Assembly: GCA_911728435.2 (NCBI GenBank)
Contig: OU452198.1
Span: 31,339,902 to 31,403,901 of the forward strand
Direction of reading: 5' to 3'
DNA from: Apoderus coryli
Lineage: Eukaryota > Arthropoda > Insecta > Coleoptera > Attelabidae
DNA length: 64,000 nucleotides
The notes under the pieces were generated by a model, which was not told the origin of the DNA, searched no databases, and worked only from the letters and a program-made list of their open reading frames with translations. The position numbers and the translations under genes are program-made. Within the stretch, counting starts at the first letter, position 1. The number at the start of each line of letters is the position of its first letter. Positions 10,790 to 24,200 of the stretch are shown piece by piece.

Positions 10790-11500
10790 TTTTTCACAGA
10801 CTCGAAACTTTCCAAAATATGTATTATTAGTTTAACAACTTTCGGTGATAGTTTATGTTTTTCTGGGTATATGGTAGCAAATGTTATCACACGTTCTTGT
10901 TATCACTATGTCACATTATCCATAAATAATAGACAAATTTAGATAGTATTCGTTAGTATAACTTATACGCCCGCCATGATTCTTACTACTACAATTTGTC
11001 ATAATTGTTCATTCTTTTTGGCAAGTGTAATATTTATTTGCTATCTAAAGCCATCATGGCCAATTAAAATCAATTAAATTTCAAATTCATATCACTATTG
11101 TAATAGAAAAATGTAAAATTGCCAATATTTTGAAAACTATCAGTTTTTGGGATGGACATCCTTCATAAACTTGCCCTTATTTTTGATGCAAAAAAATTAA
11201 AAAAATATTGCCATTTAAAAATTTTGAATTATGACACTTTTTTCAATTTGATTTTTTACCCTTTTTTTCAAATACCCTGTATTAATATTTACTAAAAAAA
11301 ATATACGCAGGCGCCTAAAGTAGTCTATATCTCCTAGGATATTCTAACAAATTAAATTAATAAAGCTTCCATATATTAAAAAATTGTTATTATTCTTTAT
11401 TCTGAAAGCGTCATTTTTAACATAAAACTTCAAATATTTCGAAAACGGCTGGCGATAGGTACAACATAGTATGCATGAAATATGTTTAGAATTAGTGGCA
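10790..11500 (-). repeat. Right inverted arm of the 5874-11500 element
   Basis: It reads on the minus strand as a diverged copy of 5980-6780, including the transposase N-terminal coding segment. Similarity to the left arm stops at about 11500, short of the expected terminus. Confidence 0.75.
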
Positions 11501-12173
11501 TCTTTTGGATTTCTGCTAACAATGGAAACCCCACAGTCTCGCCAAATTGGAACACAGTGTGTAGGTAGGTATTTTGTATGATTTATCCGCCACCTTCCTT
11601 TTTTGTGTAATAATTGTTGTAAAATACCCGTATCTATTTAAAATGTTATATTTAGCAACAATTGCGGGAAATACTCACACAATTATTATTACTCGCTTTA
11701 GTCCTTTCCCAACTTTACGCACGCAATTTTAAAATACATGTCTCAAATTCCACATAAACATAAATAATAATAATAATAATAGGGAAATTACGTGTCCCCC
11801 ACTTTGCTCTATAGTAACATTGATAAATACCATTAATTGGACATTGTCCTTCTCCACTTGCAAGTAATCCACTTGTTCTAACACACAGCGATAGACTAAG
11901 AACGAATTGATAACAACTAACTATTATTACATCGAAACCGGATTTTGGGTTTTGTTATAATACCCGCTTTGTTAATTTGACCGGTTTTTTTTATAGTATA
12001 CAATACTGATGTGAAAGAGTATCTATTAACAATAAATAATTAGACATTAAGTTTAGTTGGATTATCGATAAATTCCTATAATTAATTTGTGTTTTAAAAA
12101 CTAAAGGATAAAACAGACAATGTAAATTAATGTGCTGAAAAAAAATTTATTTTGTGTTAATTCAATTTTCATT
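11501..12173. other. 5' flank of the first rhomboid gene
   Basis: Between the mariner-type arm and the first coding exon at 12174. A TAA microsatellite sits at about 11765-11782. No convincing TATA box or initiator could be assigned; a 5' UTR exon may lie here. Confidence 0.35.
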
Positions 12174-12251
12174 ATGGAAACTGTTACATTTAAACCGGAA
12201 TATAACAGAAGTTCAAGTGTGAGGACGTATTTTAAGAGTGTGTTTGACAAG
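12174..12251 (+). CDS. rho-4: Rhomboid A exon 1
   Basis: Twenty-six codons starting at ATG 12174, ending VRTYFKSVFDK before GTAACA (phase 0). The start is supported by alignment with paralogue B exon 1 (25 codons, ending NNYFKTIFDK). Confidence 0.85.
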
Positions 12252-15200
12252 GTAACATTACATCAATAATAATAATAACGAATTGGCTTTCTCAAAGAGA
12301 AAATTATTATCAAATATCACCAAATGTTACTAAATAAATAATACGCTATTTTACTGTTTGTTGAAATAAAGAACTGAAATTTAGATTTCTTCAATGAGAC
12401 ACCAATCTGTCCCCGCTAAGTATAAATTTAGAGAAACAGGCAAAACTCTGGGCTTTGGTTTTCTAATTTGCACCCCGAATATCTAGTTATCTGAAATACA
12501 AACGGTTTTTGGACAAAAACACGGCGATATTTTTTTTTTGGGAGAGGAAACTTCAAAACCATTGTTGGTTGAATTTTGTGTTCCACCCCAATTTTATAAT
12601 TTCAAATGCCATCCGCTGTCTTGTGATACAGCATCATTTTAAGCAGCTTAAACTGTTTTATCCGTATACCAACAATAAATCAAATTCTTAAATCAAACGA
12701 CGTCTGCTTCAAAAAAACGCGGCATTATTTAAGGTTGTAATTTCTCAAATCATTTTATAAAAAAAATTGCCATACACATACGTCCGGAAAGCATTGTTTC
12801 CAAGATACAAGGTGTTAAAGTTTTTTTTATTAACGGTTTTTTTTTGTATATCTTTCAAATACCAATGAGAATATACATAGTTTCTTTCTAACACCCGTTG
12901 CAATTCCAGAGCTTTGCAGTACAATTAAAGACATCAAAAACAAGGTGTCATCAGGAACTGATGGAATCACTTTGAAAATGTTGTCTAATCTACCGGAATG
13001 TACATTAATCGTTTTCACAGATTTAATTAACAAGTCATTCCAAAATGGAATTTTTCCACAATGCCTTAAGACATCTATAATAATTCCTCTGCACAAGGGC
13101 GGCGACAAGGATCAGGCTTCAAACTATCGTCCAATTGCACTTCTATCTACTCTATCCAAGATCATTGAAAGACTGGTTAAAAGGAGACTTCTATCATTTC
13201 TGCACAAATATGAAGTATTAAGTAGCCACCAATTTGGATTTTTAGCTAACAAATGCACTAATGATGCTATATTCTCCGTCTTCAACAATGTTTACTCCAA
13301 CTTGAACAATCTCCACTTTATAGCATCAATTTTCTGTGATTTCTCCAAAGCATTTGACTGTGTAAGTCATAACATCCTAATTAACAAGATACAGCACTAC
13401 GGAATTCGGGGGGTTCCATTGGAATGGTTTAAGTCGTACCTTAGCAACAGAAGTCAGTGTGTGAGGGTCAATACGGCTGTGTCTTCTTGCAGGCCGATGG
13501 ATTGTGGAGTTCCACAGGGTTCGGTGCTGGGTCCTATTTTGTTTTTGCTATTTATCAACGACATTACGTGCCTAGACATCAGCGGTAAAGTATGTCCCTT
13601 TGCTGATGATACTAGTTTCACTTGATGCGGCCCGGATAGTGTGGATCTTCATAGTACCATATCCAAAGACTTAATCACCATCAAATCATGGTGTGACTCT
13701 AACCTGTTGTGCTTGAACACTGCGAAAACAAAATCTGTGTCATATAAAGGCGCGCTGCAATCTTTTGAACTTAATAATTCCACTATTGAGATCGTTTCTT
13801 CTGTGAAGTTTCTGGGTCTTGTTGTTGACAAGCTATTCGATACTCTCTGAGATTGCACTATAGAGCCCATTGCCAGGAAAATTTAAAATACTAACACTAC
13901 CTTCCTTATTCATATTGGAATCGGTCTGCTTAATCCGCAAACACCTGTCAGATGTCTCTGAAAGACCATTCCATAATTATCTCCTTAGAAATTCCGAACA
14001 TGATCTTTATCTGCTAGCCCCATCCTCCGAATTAATCAAAAGCTCGATTATATACAATGCAAAAAAATGCACAACCATCTGCCAATGGAAATCAAATTGC
14101 TATCATCCCTTCCTCGATTCCGTAAAGCTCTAAAGACGTATTTGTTGGAAAAAGCTTTTTATACAGTAGGTGACTTTTTTAATGTGCATTAATTTTTGAG
14201 CGATTCACACACTGGATAGTACTTAGTAGTTTATATTGTGTTTTGAATATATATGTATATATATTGAACTGTAGAATATTTACTTAATTAATTTACTTTA
14301 AGTATCTTAATATTTATTTACTTATTTATTTGACTATGTACCTGTATGTATTAATTATTATTCTTATGTTTTATATGTTTTGTTTGTTTACCTGTCTACA
14401 AAATTATTTAATTTTTTTTGACAAATATATATTTATTGATTTATTTAATTAAATATCTCCTTACCGATTTCTTTGAAATTTGGCAGCGTTGTTTCAGAAA
14501 TAGGGATCTTATATGGCCCTAACTAGATAAAAATTAGTAAGTCCAGTTGCGTTAGGGGGGGCAACTTATTACAAATTATTGACAAAAAAAAACGTACGCC
14601 CCTGACTGTAATTTAATTTCGATATTGTCTTGCTATAAAGCAACTAAAACTACAACTTTTTTTTATCTCTTGTATTTTTGCTCCAAGTTCTTATTATACA
14701 TGGTTTATTTTCCTAAACAACAATTGATCGCAGAGCATTCCAGTTGACTTTATTACTTTAATAAATATTTTTGCCTATTTGTGCGATCTAGCTTTGACTT
14801 TGCCTTTAATTTTAAGTAGAATATTGTTAACCTCAAATATTTTTTATTTTTAACCTCTCATTTGTCAACCGGATTTCCACGTTGCAGAAAATTCCTTGAA
14901 AGTTTACTTTTATTCTTTCTCAATCTAATTGATCGTATTATGATGTATAAAAAGAAGTGCTGTCACTATTATTTGTTGCTCCAATGCAACTCTTAATTTA
15001 AAAAAAAATCAATTAAATTATGTTATAATTTGACTCAAAAAATTTTCAAACAAAATTTGTAAGTTTTCTCATATGTCTGATTGTGAACTCATATCTATTT
15101 CTTATTAATTACCTTCTAGATGTATAAATGTTGAAATTTAGTTTGATCCTTTGATCAAAGATTTTTGTATAATTTTGTCACTGATAATGCATCTCGAAAC

Positions 15201-18200
15201 ATGTCTGACGATGATTCTTCTAGTTTGAACATATATATATATATATGACATTTTGTGGAGTAGACGTCGTTTTATTTGCTTTAATAAAAGTAAATACATA
15301 AATAAAATTAATATTTATACCTAATACAAATAAACTGTTGCCCTCGAGGCACGAATAGCTCTCTATATTTAAGTGTAAAGTAATAATTTTATGACCTTTT
15401 TGTCATTATGTAAAATTTATATATATTTTTTTTGTTTTAGACATCAGCTATTTTTTTTAAGTATCGGGTTTTGTACCTTTTTCTTCTCTTTGGAGGAACT
15501 ATTTATACGTACATATTTTATATTTCAGATCTTCTAGGCCAAGTTCTTGTACGCAATATAGTTGATTTTTTTTTAGTTTTATTATAAAATTTATTTTGCC
15601 CCTTTTTCCACTATTTAAGAACGCCTATGTAAAAACAAAATGGTTTTGCTGCATGTTGTAGGTTATCTTATATCAAAGCTATATATAATTAGTCAATTTT
15701 TCGTTTTTTACCCTTTTTTACCCTATTTTCGAACGCCTGTGTGAACCAGTTCATTTATGGAACATTTTTTATTGTTATATTCTATCACAAATATGAAAAA
15801 TTATTCCGTATTTCAAATAAGTTTAGGAAGTATATATTTTTTTATTTTGATCCCTTTTACACTATTTACGAACGCCTATGAAAACAAGTTATTTATAACA
15901 CATTTTATAGCTTATATTATATCAAAGCTAGTCAATATTTCTGCTATTTTTAAGAAATACGTTTTTTTCTAACCTTTTTACCGCATTTTACACTTTTTTC
16001 AATTGTCAATGTGGTCTAATTGTTTAGGTTAAATATTTTAGGTTATATTTAATTCAACAGACAAAAAAATATTCAATATTTCGAGTAAGTTTAAGAACTA
16101 TGATGGTTTAAATTTTTGACCCTGTTTTAAACTCCTTGCCTACGCTCAATGTTAATCATTATCTATAAATAACCTGTAGTATTTTCGTACCAAATGTGGT
16201 TAAAATCTGTTAAGTGGTTTTTGAGTTATCACGGATACAATTTTTTTCTGACCCTTTTATAAAATTTCCACGGACGCCTATCGTACATTAATGTTTGTAG
16301 TGTATTTTTAACACAAATTCAACTAGTTAAATATAAAAATTTTACATTTTAAATATTTTTTTATTTTACCCCCTTTTCTACTCTTTTAAACCCATTGCCT
16401 ACGCTCAATGTGTCCTAAAATCTAATCAACTTCTTGCCATGTCCAATAGTATTTTGTACCAAATTTAGTTAAAATCTGTTAAGTGGTTTTTGCGTTTTCG
16501 TGGATACAGACAGACAGACATTTTTTTAAAACTACTTATTTATGTATAAAATGACCAAAAACAAGTATTCCCGGTGAAATTAAAAAAAATCATGAAACTA
16601 ATAGTCTCCATATTATATTACATATACAGGGTGTTAGTAAATAAGTGCGACAAACTTCAGGAGGTAAATCTGCCTGAAAAAATAATGACAGTTTGCTATA
16701 TAAACACATGTCCGCAAATGCTTCGTTTTCTGCTGAGATACAATTAAAGTTTTTCTTAAAAACTGAAGATTTATTGATTGCTCTGAAACCGGTGGAGATA
16801 TGCAAATGAAATTTAGTGGGTGGGTAGAGGTAGTTATTGCGCATTTTTTGACATGCAATTAAGAATTGTATGTTCATCAGTGGCGCGCATACGGGTAATG
16901 ATCTCAATTTTTTTGAAGAAAAAAAAGGTACGCCACTGGATTTTTTCAAATTAAAAATCATTTTGAAATTCCTCGTTCAATTTGTGATAAAAAATCTCTC
17001 TTGCTTTTTTATCTTAGGGGGCATTTGTGCAAAAAAATAAAACATCTCGCCACTGATGAACATAAAATTCTTAATTGCTTGCCAAAAAATGCGCAATAAC
17101 TACCTCTTAAACCTCACTAAATTTCATTTGCATATCTCCACCGGTTTTAGAGCAATTAATAAATCTTCAGTTTTTAAGAAAAACTTTAACACCCCGTATC
17201 TCAGAAAATGAAGCATTTGCGGACATATGTTTATATAGCAAACTGTCATTATTTTTTCATGCAGAATTGCCCCCTGAAGTTTGTCGCACTTATTTACTAA
17301 CACCCTGTATATGATATGGAGAGCTAATAATAATTTCGTAATGCGTAAGGGCGTTACATTTAGCACCGGGCGCAACAGTACCTTAAATCGGCATTGGAAG
17401 AGAACCTGACTGGGGACCTCGATTTAGACCTTTTATAAAATATAATAAATCCATTAATCACGCAGCCACCAGACCGATGCAGACGAAAAACTTGCTAATT
17501 ATTTAAAGTTTAAAAACGGCTTCTCATAATTCGCAGCAAATCACCTCCTCGGCTGGATGTCCTATTTATGTTTAGCTTAAATAAAACATTAAACTAGAAC
17601 TGTCTCAACAAAACCAAAATTAATTACAACAAAAAGTGTAAAATTTTACTACCAATAATTAAATCTACAATGTAATCGTTGCGATATCAGTTACACCTTT
17701 GCCATTATCTTCAATATTTAATAACAAAAAGTAGGTTTATTGAACGTGTTCCAAGTAATAACACGAGCTATTAATCTACTTCCTATTGTTATTAACCGAT
17801 ATCATTAATTACTGAAATATTTAAAACAATATTTTTCCAGGAAGACAATAATTAGTTGTATATTTATATAAAATGGTTCTTTTATTTTAATCATTTATTT
17901 AAATCCACCTGATTAATTATTAACTGATCTAAAACAAACAGATGCGTCACATTAATAAAAGTTTTAATATTAAACAAGTATATGAGACCTTTTTCGAGGT
18001 TCTATATATACCCTTTCTCATCAAACGTACATTTATCCAGGAAAAATATATAGAAGTTTGTTCCTCATTTAGTTTATATGTTTTTCGGGATGCTGAATTC
18101 GATTTTTTACTTTGCCACCTCATAAAAGTGATGCGTTTTGAAAAATCTGCAAAAAATCCCGAAAAAACGCATTTTCGCATTTTTTGCTCATAGTTGGAAA

Positions 18201-21200
18201 AATATACTGTTTTGAAAAAAGTTTCAGTATACAAAAATTATCTAAGCTAAATTACCTACAAATTAAGTCCGTAAGATTTTTTTGTGAGACATACGATTTC
18301 GCCGATAAAGCACCTTGAATTTTAATAAAATGTACATACTTAGTTAAAATATAGTATATTGTGCAACGAACATGAAATGACTATATTTCCTCCGAGTAGG
18401 AAATGGTTATTTTATGTGAGTTTCACACTATACTTTTTCTACGACTGCTTTAATGCTTTTGAATAAATTAAACATAATTTTTAGGAAAATACTTGTTTTT
18501 CGAAACTTACCCCTGTTTTCGTAAGCCTAAATACGATAAGTTAGAAGTAATAAATTGACTAGGTGGTGTTAAACTATATTCACTATCACTGTTTTTGTGT
18601 TTTGAAATTAGCGAAATACTTAATTATAATTATTATTAATGATAAATACCTAAACTGTCAATTTGGTGTGTTTGTATTGTCGGCGTTGCTATAGTGAATT
18701 TTGATGGCCGACGCTACTTTTGTCATTACTAGGATATTTACCTATTTCCCACTTTCTTTATTACGCACAGGTAAATGAAAAACAGGATTAGAATGTACTA
18801 CATTTTCAAATTATGATTGAACATATAATAAAGGCATTTAAGGACAGTTTTTAGTATTACTCAAAAATTGTAATTTAGAATATTTAGAGTTTCTTAATTA
18901 ATTAATTAATTAAGTTTGGTTCCATGTCGTTTACTACGATTGGAAACTGGGAAAATAAAGGCGAATTTCACATGAGTAGAATAAACTTATCTGAATTGGA
19001 ATAAAACACGTGTTACCATTTCACAGACTTTCAATAATGGTGAATTAGAAATTTTAAGAGCTGGCAACAAACCCAATTGTTAGTATACGAGCCCTGTCTC
19101 AGCGAACTTGGGCCAACTATCAAAACTACTTTTTTATGAAATTTGTCATATTAGCCCAAACGTATTAAAAGCTCGCAGCGCTTTCATAAAAATGAATAAC
19201 ATACTCAGCATCCGAGATATAACATTAGAACTGAGAACCAGAATGCTAAAATGCAATATTATATTCTCCATTCTATTGTATGGAATGGAGGCTTGGTCAC
19301 TCAAATCAGAAAACATCAAGAACATAGAAGCATTTGAAATGTGGTGTTATAGGAGGATGCTGAGAATACCATGGGTTGACAAGATTTCAAATGAGGAAGT
19401 ACTACGCCGAATGAATAAAACCAAAGATATTAGTAACACCATAAAAAGGAGAAAATTAGAATATCTAGAACATGTTCTGAGAGGAGAAAGATACAATATC
19501 CTCAAGCTAATTATTCAAGGCAAAATGAAAGGCAAGAGAACGACTGGCAGACGAAGATTCTTTTGGCTGCGCAACTCTTCAGGCGGGCGATTGATAAGTT
19601 CAGAGTAGTGGTGATGATTTCCAATCACGGAATTTCAAGAAGAAGATTAAAAACTAAACTAAACAATATTTTTATTAAAATGCTACATATTTTGTAAGAG
19701 ATAAAATATCTTACAAATTCAACAAAAAATGCCGATTAATAAAAATAAACTGCGTTACATTGCCTTTACGACCGATTACTGCTTCGATACGTCTTGGCAT
19801 AGTGGTAAAACTAATGTCCGCCACTCATCTGGTGTAAACCTGCTCCAATTATCTAGGAGACAGGTTCGCATTTCTGAAACGGTTCTTGTGGGATCTGATC
19901 GGAGCTTTTCCTTTATGCTATGCCACAAGGTTTCCATCGGCGAGAGATCTGGACTACTCGACGAAATTTTAAATTAACCCTCAAATAAATTCACAAATAT
20001 CATGTTTTGGCTGAGATAGGGCTCGTAGATTCGAAATTGTATATTCTCCAATAATCAAAAACCTAATTCAGTTGTTTAAAGATAAATTTAGATAAAAAGA
20101 ACTATTTTTGAAGCAGTTGAGTTGTCACTACCTATCTGAGTTGGGTTGCAAATCTCTAATTTATCGATTTCTGGCAGATACTCTGCTCCGACAAAGAAAA
20201 CCGGCACCTAAAGTTTTACATCAGTTTTGATGTCACAACTTTTTTATTTTTTATTCTACATATTTCATGATTTTTTTCACTGGACGATAGATCTATTCCT
20301 TAGGTACCACCAATGCGGATAACTAGAAATGTCTCAGAAAATTGGAGATTTTGAAGACAGCGATTTGAGACCTTCTTGCGACTGAAATATCGATGAAGGA
20401 GGAAATCACACAATGTGCTCAGCTGCTAACGTTGATCGGAGAAGAAGGTATATGCAATATGCATATTTATAACACATTTAATATACCAGAAGAAAATAAA
20501 AATAAGATAAAGCCGCTATTAGATAAGTTTCAGGAGCATTTCAGCCCTAAAAATGATCCTTCATATCAGAGCTACATGTTCCTTATGTGCAGGCCGCAGG
20601 AGGGATAAACAATAGAGCAGTATTAAAGAATATAGCTCTTCATTGTGAGTTGGAACAGTTAAAAGACCTGCTAATATGTGGACTGATGTCAACAGTGGTA
20701 AGAGAGAAACTTTTGCAAGACACAACACTGTTCTCAACTATTGACTGTTCTCTTCATAACTGTCTTCTGTCCCTGTTACGTTGCTATATATATATATGGT
20801 TGGCCTTCTTTCTCGAACACTTCCAGTGAGTTAGTCGAATATTCTTCGACATTCGGGCTCACGTACGTCCTTTCTAGATCCATACGGTAAGGTCGGCAAG
20901 CGAGGCACATCCTACCAAATTAACACAGTGTGGCCCCGAACGAGGTACAGCCTACTAAATTTGTACAGAGGCACCTCCCGTTTGTTTGATTCGCGAGCTT
21001 CAGGAATAGATCATCTGATTACTATAGTATAGCCAAGGCGGTGTTCCCGGATGTACTTATTTCTCTCTAAGCGTTGGGGACATTTTTATATTCGTCACAG
21101 TATTAACGTGGAGAAGACTAAAGAAAGAAGCAAAAATATCAGTAATGAACGAGAAAGTGGACGTGAACTGGTTGAGGTTGATGTGGTTAGACGTGGTAAT

Positions 21201-24200
21201 AATGAAAAATAACCATTCCGACGAACAGAACGTGGATCAGTGCCAAATGGAACGGGTAGAAAACCAGACAGTAATGCGTGAACAAACAAACGCGGTAGTA
21301 AGCAGATAATGTCTCAGAAATTTGGATCAACTCATGAGTTGGAAAATGTCCGGCTTTTGGAAAGGCATGCTACAACTTTAGCAGAGCTCAGGTTAGCATT
21401 AAATGAAGAATATGAAGCTAGTCCTCAAGAATAATTAATCTCAAGTAGACTTCAGGCTATCATTCCGATGAGGAGGAAGCAATTGATGCGCTACAGCAGG
21501 TCTGCAGGAATCCCAGCTTCATTTAACCGCCCTCTTATGGTATGAAAAATGCAGTGTTTCATTTAAAAATGCGTAGCTCGAAAAAGAAACCAAATAGCCA
21601 GATGCTTTAACAAACAAAATGCTTCGAAGACATTCAGCTTTATCGTAAATCATGTTGCAACAAGGATGTTTTGCATGGTTGTCTCACAGGATGTTTTAAA
21701 CTTCCGACTAAAAACATCATTTTAACTTACCCTGGTATATAAACACTCAAGAAACCAAAATTTCACCAGGACAAAGTAAAACGCAATCCTAATGAATCGA
21801 TCTATTGTCCCGTGAAAAAAATCATGAAATAGAATCAAAAATAAAAAAGTTATAGCACATCAAACTGTCATAAATATTTAGGTGCCGGTTTTTTTGTCGG
21901 TGAGTTTATATTTTACATACCCAAAATGCATAAACCCGGTAAATCCTTTCGACCTATTGGATCCGTTTTCCATCTTCCACCTATTATAATACTTCAAAAT
22001 ATTTAGTTGCACAATTCAAAAATTATTTAACTCTAGCGACTCTTTTTCGGTTCAAAACTCTTATGAATTCATTAAGAAAGTTAAAAATATTAATTAGGCA
22101 TAAGCATATCTTGAAGATAAGGCAGTGTTCCAGCTCGAACTCATCTAGCTTCGTTGCATCTCAAAATATACAGAGCGGTCCTCGTATAGTGAAAAAGAGA
22201 AATAATATTGCATTTTTACTTTCTACTCTCATCCGCTATTCCGTGGAATTAAAAACGCCCCCTTGTATTTTAAAAATATTCTATATTTTGTTGTATAATT
22301 TATATAATTTTAATAAAATTTCAGTATGATGAAAACAAGGATGGTTACATAAGCCGTAATGAGTTTGAAAGTTTCGTAAAAACCCACTCCGATGTACCAG
22401 AGCCGGACTTCAACTTGATCAACAAAGCATACGTCAATTCGGATTTGAACAGGGACAACAAAATTGATTTCGAGGAATTTATACAAATGCTGGATAATCC
22501 AAAATTTAATAGAGATTTTAATAATATTGGAGCAAGGTAATATTGAATTTAAAAAGTTTTTAATGATAGAAATAATAGTAGGTACTGTCATCTTCCCTAA
22601 ATTTCAATATATCCATTTTTTAAATTTTTATTTATATACGTTTCAACCACATAATATGTGGTCATGCTCAGTGCTAACCAATACACATTGAAGCTATAAC
22701 ATGAACTGATACCAACTTTTAGCGGAAAAAAGAAACATAATTTTAAATATTTTCATACAAATAGATACGAGTATATCATTACGGAAGCTTAATAGAACGG
22801 CCTTACAAAATATTTTTTTTACAATTCTGTTTTTGCAAAATTCTGTAAAAAAAACACAGAATTTGTAATTTAAAGAAGTAATCCATACTTAAGTGGGGTA
22901 GTATGCTTTGCATATGAAATAAAAATCTGAACTCCAGTATACAATTATAAAATATTTCGGAATTTTTTATCATTTTTACAAAGTTCTGTAAGAAAACTCG
23001 AAAATTTTAGTTTAAAGTGTAAGTAAGTGGGGTAGTATGCTTTGTATCTGAAATTGTTTTTCTTTTGGCATGTAACAGCATCCCGAATTACATTTCCAAG
23101 AAATAGTCTGACCTCCACCTTGTCCAATGGCTCCACTATATAATTATCAAATATTTTGAAATTTTTTACAATTCTGACTTTTTTTACAGAATTCTGTTAA
23201 AAAATTCGGCATTTTTTTCTCATTGCGTGTTTTGCGCAGATTTGTGTAAAAAAACACAGAAATCGAAAATTCCGAGTTTTTTTGCAGAATTCTGAGAAAG
23301 ATCATAATAGTAATAATTTTGTTTTAAAGTTTTCACAGATTTCCTTAAAAAAAGTCAGAATTGAAAAATTCCGAGTTTGTTTTACAGATTTCTAAAAAAA
23401 AAATCAGGATTAAATAATTCCGAGATTTTTTACAGAAATCTGTAAAAAAAATCAGACTTGAAAAATTCCGAGTTTTTTTTACAGATTCAGTGTTTTACAG
23501 AATTTTGCAAAAAAGTCACAATAGTAATAATTCAGAGTTTTTTTACAGATTTCCTTAAATAAAAGTCAAAAATCAAAAATTCCGACTTTTTTACAGAATC
23601 TGTAAAAAAAATGTCAGACTTGAAAATTCCGAGTTTTTTTTACATAATTCTCTAAAAAGAGTCAGAATTGAAAAATTCCGGGTTTTTTTACAGAATTCTT
23701 TAAAAAATAGTCATAAGTAAAAAATTCCGAGTTTTTTTACAAAATTCTCTAAAAAAAAGTAATAATTGAAAAATTCCGAGTTTTTTTACAGAATTCTATA
23801 AAAAAAAATCAGAATTGAAAAATTTCTAGTGTTTTTACAGAATTCTGTAAAAAAGTCCGCATGATAAAAAAATCCGATTTTTCTTACAGAATTCTGCAAA
23901 AAAGTCACAATAGTAATAATTTTGAGTTTTTTACAACAGAATTCTCTAAATTTTTAGAGTCTAAAAAAAGTGAGAATTAAAAAAGTTAGAGTTTTTTTTT
24001 ACAGAATTCTATAAAAAAAAGGCAGAATTGAAAAATTCCGAGTTTTTTACAGTATTCTGTAAAAGTCCGAATGATAAAAATTCCAATTTTTTTTTTAATT
24101 CTGCAAAAACAAAATCAGAATGAGAAATAATAAGTTTTTTCACAGAACTCTCCAAAACAGTCAAAATGTAAAAAATATGTTTTGTATGGCCGTTCTACGC

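Larger units (their letters stand above)
5874..11500 (+). mobile_element. Mariner-type foldback element with nested Penelope DNA
   Basis: The left arm starts CCGGGTGTCCCACC after TA (5872-5873) and runs to about 6780. The right arm (about 10790-11500) is its reverse complement, including the N-terminal transposase coding sequence, so the 5' end of the element exists twice in inverted orientation. The outermost ~110 bp of the right arm is missing. Between the arms lie a transposase remnant (6657-7061), a perfect palindrome (7213-7564), AT microsatellites and a Penelope-like element (7760-10140). A third copy of the arm sits at 62100-63480. What filled the centre originally cannot be told from one copy. 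Confidence 0.75.
19088..20025. mobile_element. Tc1-like element with LINE inserted
   Basis: The ends CGAGCCCTGTCTCAGC (19088) and GGCTGAGATAGGGCTCG (ending 20025) form an inverted repeat of about 17 bp with one mismatch and are flanked by TA on both sides. The right half holds a decayed Tc1 transposase C-terminus on the minus strand; most of the left half is a LINE 3' end. The simplest reading is a Tc1-like element later hit by, or recombined with, a LINE. Confidence 0.7.
20188..21900. mobile_element. 1.7-kb element with ~115-bp terminal inverted repeats and gag-like sequence
   Basis: The left end CCGACAAAGAAAACCGGCAC (20188) matches the complement of the right end GTGCCGGTTTTTTTGTCGG (ending 21900); similarity extends about 115 bp inward (to 20305 and from 21786). 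Inside is a retroviral-gag-like coding remnant (20330-20830). No transposase was recognised. The flanks show no clear target duplication. The pairing of a gag fragment with inverted ends is unusual and may reflect capture of a retroelement piece. Confidence 0.6.

Noticed and set aside
16590..17375. Minus-strand frames of 74-123 codons
   Set aside because: They lie in the inverted arms of the 16626-17311 element and repeat each other's sequence.
17942..18234. Opposed 83- and 95-codon frames
   Set aside because: No recognisable motif, AT-rich, reading through each other; treated as chance.
22310..22591. 93-codon minus-strand frame
   Set aside because: Antisense of rhomboid A EF-hand exon 2.
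22800..24180. CRISPR-like repeat array
   Set aside because: Units have no conserved repeat with unique spacers; whole units vary together, and the context is a eukaryotic intron.
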